Origin: UBA5704 sp036264355 | Lineage (GTDB): Bacteria; Acidobacteriota; Thermoanaerobaculia; Multivoradales; UBA5704 | Direction: 5' to 3' | DNA length: 64,000 nt | Assembly (NCBI GenBank): GCA_036264355.1 | Contig: DATARD010000398.1 | Location: 1-64,000 of the forward strand | Shown: in pieces, positions 61,628-64,000 of the stretch | Numbering within the stretch: the stretch's first letter is position 1 | How the letters are laid out: the number at the start of each line of letters is the position of its first letter | Made by a program: the position numbers and the translations under genes | Notes under the pieces: model-generated | Databases searched by the model: none | What the model was told of the DNA's origin: nothing | What the model saw: only the letters and a program-made list of their open reading frames with translations

Positions 61628-63400
61628 GTGTTCGCCAAGCCCAGCATCGAAATGGCCCGCCGCGCGGACGGTGTGCTGTTGCTGCGTTCGCAGGCCGCGC
61701 TGCAGGAGTACCCGGCTCATCTCGGGCTCGTGCTGCGCCGCTGGGCGGAGACGGCGCCGGATCGGGTCTTTCTCGCTGAGAGACGAAGCGACAGTGTCCG
61801 CCGGGTGACCTACGGCGAGGCGTACCGGACCGCTAGGTCGCTGGCGTCGCGGATGCTCGCCGAGGGTCTCGGTGTCGACCGGCCGCTGATGATCCTGTCC
61901 GACAACTCGGTCGACCATGCGCTGCTGATGCTCGGCGCGCTGGTCGCCGGCGTTCCCGTCTCTCCGGTCTCGCCCGCCTATTCGCTCCTCTCGCAGGACC
62001 ACGTCAAGCTCCGGACGCTCCACGGGATGCTGCGGCCGGGCTGGATCTACACCGCGGATCGCTCGGCGTACGCGAAGGCGCTGGACGCTCTGCCGCTCGA
62101 TCCGGCGACGCGGATCGTCAGCGGTGACCTCGCGGAGCTGGCCGCCTTTCCTGAAGATCCGAAGCTCGTCGACAGCGCGTTCGACCGCATCGGTCCGGAC
62201 AGCCTCGCCAAGATCCTCTTCACGTCGGGATCGACCGGCGCGCCGAAAGGCGTCCTCAACACCCACCGCATGCTCTGCTCCAACCAGCAGGCCATGACCC
62301 AGGGGTGGCCGTTCCTGCGCGAGCGGCCTCCGGTGCTGGTCGACTGGCTGCCGTGGAGCCATACCTTCGGCGGCAACCACAACTTCAATCTCGTGCTCTG
62401 GCATGGCGGCACCCTGTGGGTCGACCGTGGCAAGCCGGCGCCGGGGCGGATCGAGGAGACGGTCGCCACGTTGCGCCTCGTCTCGGCGACCCTCCACTTC
62501 AACGTGCCGCGCGGCTTCGACGCCCTGTTGCCGTTCCTCGAAGGCGACGACGGCTTCGCCGAGGGATTCTTCCGCGAGCTCGACCTGCTCTTCTATGCCG
62601 CCGCCGCGCTGCCGCGGCCGACCTGGGACCGGCTGGTCCGCGTCGCGCGGCGCGTGCGCAGCCGGCCGGTGCCGTTCGTGTCGGCCTGGGGCGCGACGGA
62701 GACGTCGCCGCTGGTGACGCAGGTGCAGGCCACGCTCGACGAGCCGGGCAACATCGGAGTGCCGGTGCCCGGCGCCGAGCTGAAGCTCGTCCCCAACGGC
62801 TGGAAGCTCGAGGTCCGCGTCAAGGGGCCGCAGGTCACGCCCGGCTACTTCCAGGACAGCGAACGTTTCAAGGAGATGCTGGACGAGGAGGGGTTCTACT
62901 CACCGGGCGACGCCGTGCTCCTCGCCGATCCGAACGATCCCAATCAGGGTCTCGTCTTTAACGGCCGGGTGAGCGAGGACTTCAAGCTCACCACCGGCAC
63001 CTGGGTGCACGTCGGCGCGCTCCGCCTGAAGCTGATCGCCGCGCTCGCGCCGTTGGTCCAGGATGTCGTCATCGCCGGCCACGACCGCGACGCCGTGGGT
63101 GTCCTTCTCTTTCCGGATGTCGCGGCTTGCTCCCAGGAAACGCGTGACGGGCTACGGACGAAGATCGCGGCGGCGCTCGATGCCCACAACCGCGAGCAAG
63201 GGGGAGCGAGCAGCCGCACGGTGACCAGCGCCCTCCTGCTGACCGAGCCGCCGTCGATCGACGCCGGGGAGATCACCGACAAGGGGTACATCAACCAGCG
63301 CGCCGTCCTCGCCGTTCGCGCGCCGCTGGTCGAAGCGCTGTTCGCCCCGGCTTCAGACGACGCACCGGACGTGATCAGACCGGATTCGGCACGTCGATGA
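61628..63400 (+). CDS. Feruloyl-CoA synthase-like acyl-CoA ligase
   Basis: The protein has 590 residues, GTG start. It is an AMP-binding enzyme: P-loop FTSGSTGAPKGV (about 198), WSHTFGGNHNFNLVL (about 245), WGATETSP (about 352) and the C-terminal hinge region GRVSEDFKL. The layout, with ALDPATRIVS and the NVPRGFD block, follows the feruloyl-CoA synthase group that activates hydroxycinnamates. It overlaps the Nif3-like gene end by 26 bp, tail to tail. No enoyl-CoA hydratase/aldolase or vanillin dehydrogenase gene is visible, so an aromatic-acid role remains an inference. Confidence 0.88.
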   Translation: MFAKPSIEMARRADGVLLLRSQAALQEYPAHLGLVLRRWAETAPDRVFLAERRSDSVRRVTYGEAYRTARSLASRMLAEGLGVDRPLMILSDNSVDHALLMLGALVAGVPVSPVSPAYSLLSQDHVKLRTLHGMLRPGWIYTADRSAYAKALDALPLDPATRIVSGDLAELAAFPEDPKLVDSAFDRIGPDSLAKILFTSGSTGAPKGVLNTHRMLCSNQQAMTQGWPFLRERPPVLVDWLPWSHTFGGNHNFNLVLWHGGTLWVDRGKPAPGRIEETVATLRLVSATLHFNVPRGFDALLPFLEGDDGFAEGFFRELDLLFYAAAALPRPTWDRLVRVARRVRSRPVPFVSAWGATETSPLVTQVQATLDEPGNIGVPVPGAELKLVPNGWKLEVRVKGPQVTPGYFQDSERFKEMLDEEGFYSPGDAVLLADPNDPNQGLVFNGRVSEDFKLTTGTWVHVGALRLKLIAALAPLVQDVVIAGHDRDAVGVLLFPDVAACSQETRDGLRTKIAAALDAHNREQGGASSRTVTSALLLTEPPSIDAGEITDKGYINQRAVLAVRAPLVEALFAPASDDAPDVIRPDSARR

Positions 63401-64000
63401 ACTCGGCCGCGATGCCGAAGCGGTCCCGGACGTGCTCGCCGAGCGCGCGGATGCCAAGCCGCTCCGTCGCGTAGTGACCGGCGGCGAGGTAGTGGATCTG
63501 CGCCTCCCGTGCCACGTTCATCACCCATTCGCTCACCTCGCCGGTGATGTAGGCGTCGAGACCGCCATGGATCGCGGAATAGAGCTCGCGCTGGGCGCCG
63601 CCGCTGATGATGCCGAGCGTGCGCACGGGGTCCGGTCCCTCAAGAAAGGCGAGCGGTTCCTGCGCGTAGACCTGCGCGCAGCGCATCTTCAGCTCCGCGG
63701 CGGCGATCGGCTCCGGGAAGCGGCCTTGGAAGCCGATCGGCAGCCCTTCGTGGAGACCGAACGGCTCCAGGTCGACGAGACCGAAGGCGCGGCCGGCGAG
63801 CGCGTTGTTGCCGAGGTCGGCGTGACGGTCGAGCGGCAGATGGTAGGCGATCAGATTCATCTCGCCCTGGATGAGCGCCGCGACGCGCCGGTATTGCAGG
63901 CCGGTCAGGACGCGCGGCATGCCGTCCCAGAAGATGCCGTGATGGACGAGCACGGCGTCGGCGCCGGCTTCGCGGGCTCGGCTGAACAGCTTCTGGCAGG
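63375..64000 (-). CDS. Nif3-like dinuclear metal centre protein, N-terminus outside the window
   Basis: The frame is open to the right edge; about 208 residues are visible and the first residues lie beyond 64000. The visible start FSRAREAGADAVLVHHGIFW has the Nif3/YbgI motif LVHHGIFW (metal His pair). Later marks are YHLPLDRHADLGNNALAG (an HxxxD-type region), VRTLGIISGGAQ and GEVSEWVMNVAREAQIHYLAAGHYATE (final His ligands). The family (YbgI/YqfO) has a dinuclear metal site and has been reported as a GTP cyclohydrolase 1 type 2 homologue; its role is uncertain. Confidence 0.9.
   Translation of the reverse strand, partial: CQKLFSRAREAGADAVLVHHGIFWDGMPRVLTGLQYRRVAALIQGEMNLIAYHLPLDRHADLGNNALAGRAFGLVDLEPFGLHEGLPIGFQGRFPEPIAAAELKMRCAQVYAQEPLAFLEGPDPVRTLGIISGGAQRELYSAIHGGLDAYITGEVSEWVMNVAREAQIHYLAAGHYATERLGIRALGEHVRDRFGIAAEFIDVPNPV

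Overview
This is a gene-dense, high-GC bacterial chromosome segment. The mix of genes suggests an Acidobacteriota-type organism (inference, not proven). The pointers are adjacent secreted DUF1800 and DUF1501 proteins, an ECF sigma factor with an anti-sigma factor and a TPR-CHAT protease, a MASE1 sensor kinase, an E1 alpha/beta fusion and delta-60 repeat proteins. I saw no rRNA, tRNA, CRISPR array, insertion sequence or phage. Many neighbouring genes overlap by four bases (ATGA or GTGA), so translational coupling is common.

Layout. 1-2364: end of uvrC, a BON-LysM protein and a secreted protein, the last two convergent on a long AAGGAC inverted repeat. 2361-6489: surface polysaccharide genes (flippase, glycosyltransferase, deacetylase, serine acetyltransferase-like protein) with an orphan HicB and a large palindrome. 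6702-16645: metabolism and RNA processing (tandem amidohydrolase, diguanylate cyclase, fused 2-oxoacid dehydrogenase E1, LCAT-like lipase, RNase E/G). 16922-24288: ArsR regulator, then a coupled run of threonine synthase-like, serine hydrolase, thiolase and SDR genes, then a MASE1-CHASE-PAS histidine kinase. 24297-32355: housekeeping genes (ureohydrolase, sirtuin, radC, larC, hslO, metG, tatD). 32376-32858: a noncoding array of 23 units of 21 bp. 32936-34118: decayed genes, including a membrane protein with an amber codon and a MntA/HepT pair whose HepT is only a stub.

35373-45920 is the most interesting part. It holds an ECF sigma factor, a membrane anti-sigma factor and an exported TPR-CHAT caspase-like protein on the plus strand. 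Facing them on the minus strand is a coupled operon with a second caspase-like protease (His279/Cys337), a secreted Cys-rich protein and a membrane-anchored CHAT protease, followed by a 64-residue peptide gene. Two small secreted-protein genes lie beyond it on the plus strand. Four start regions in this stretch carry the same promoter-like motif: CTAAACC, 16-17 nt, then (A/C)TCTA. I propose a protease-controlled sigma regulon, analogous in logic to the sigma factor controlled by the type III-E CRISPR TPR-CHAT protease, but without CRISPR. The link is an inference.

45988-64000: a Rossmann-fold protein, a dual hybrid histidine kinase whose last codons lie in a palindromic repeat, the DUF1800/DUF1501 pair, a toxin-antitoxin patch (vapBC and brnA with a broken brnT), a GH47 family glycosidase, MgtE, a delta-60 repeat protein, DUF1415, a feruloyl-CoA synthase-like ligase and the start-truncated Nif3-like gene.
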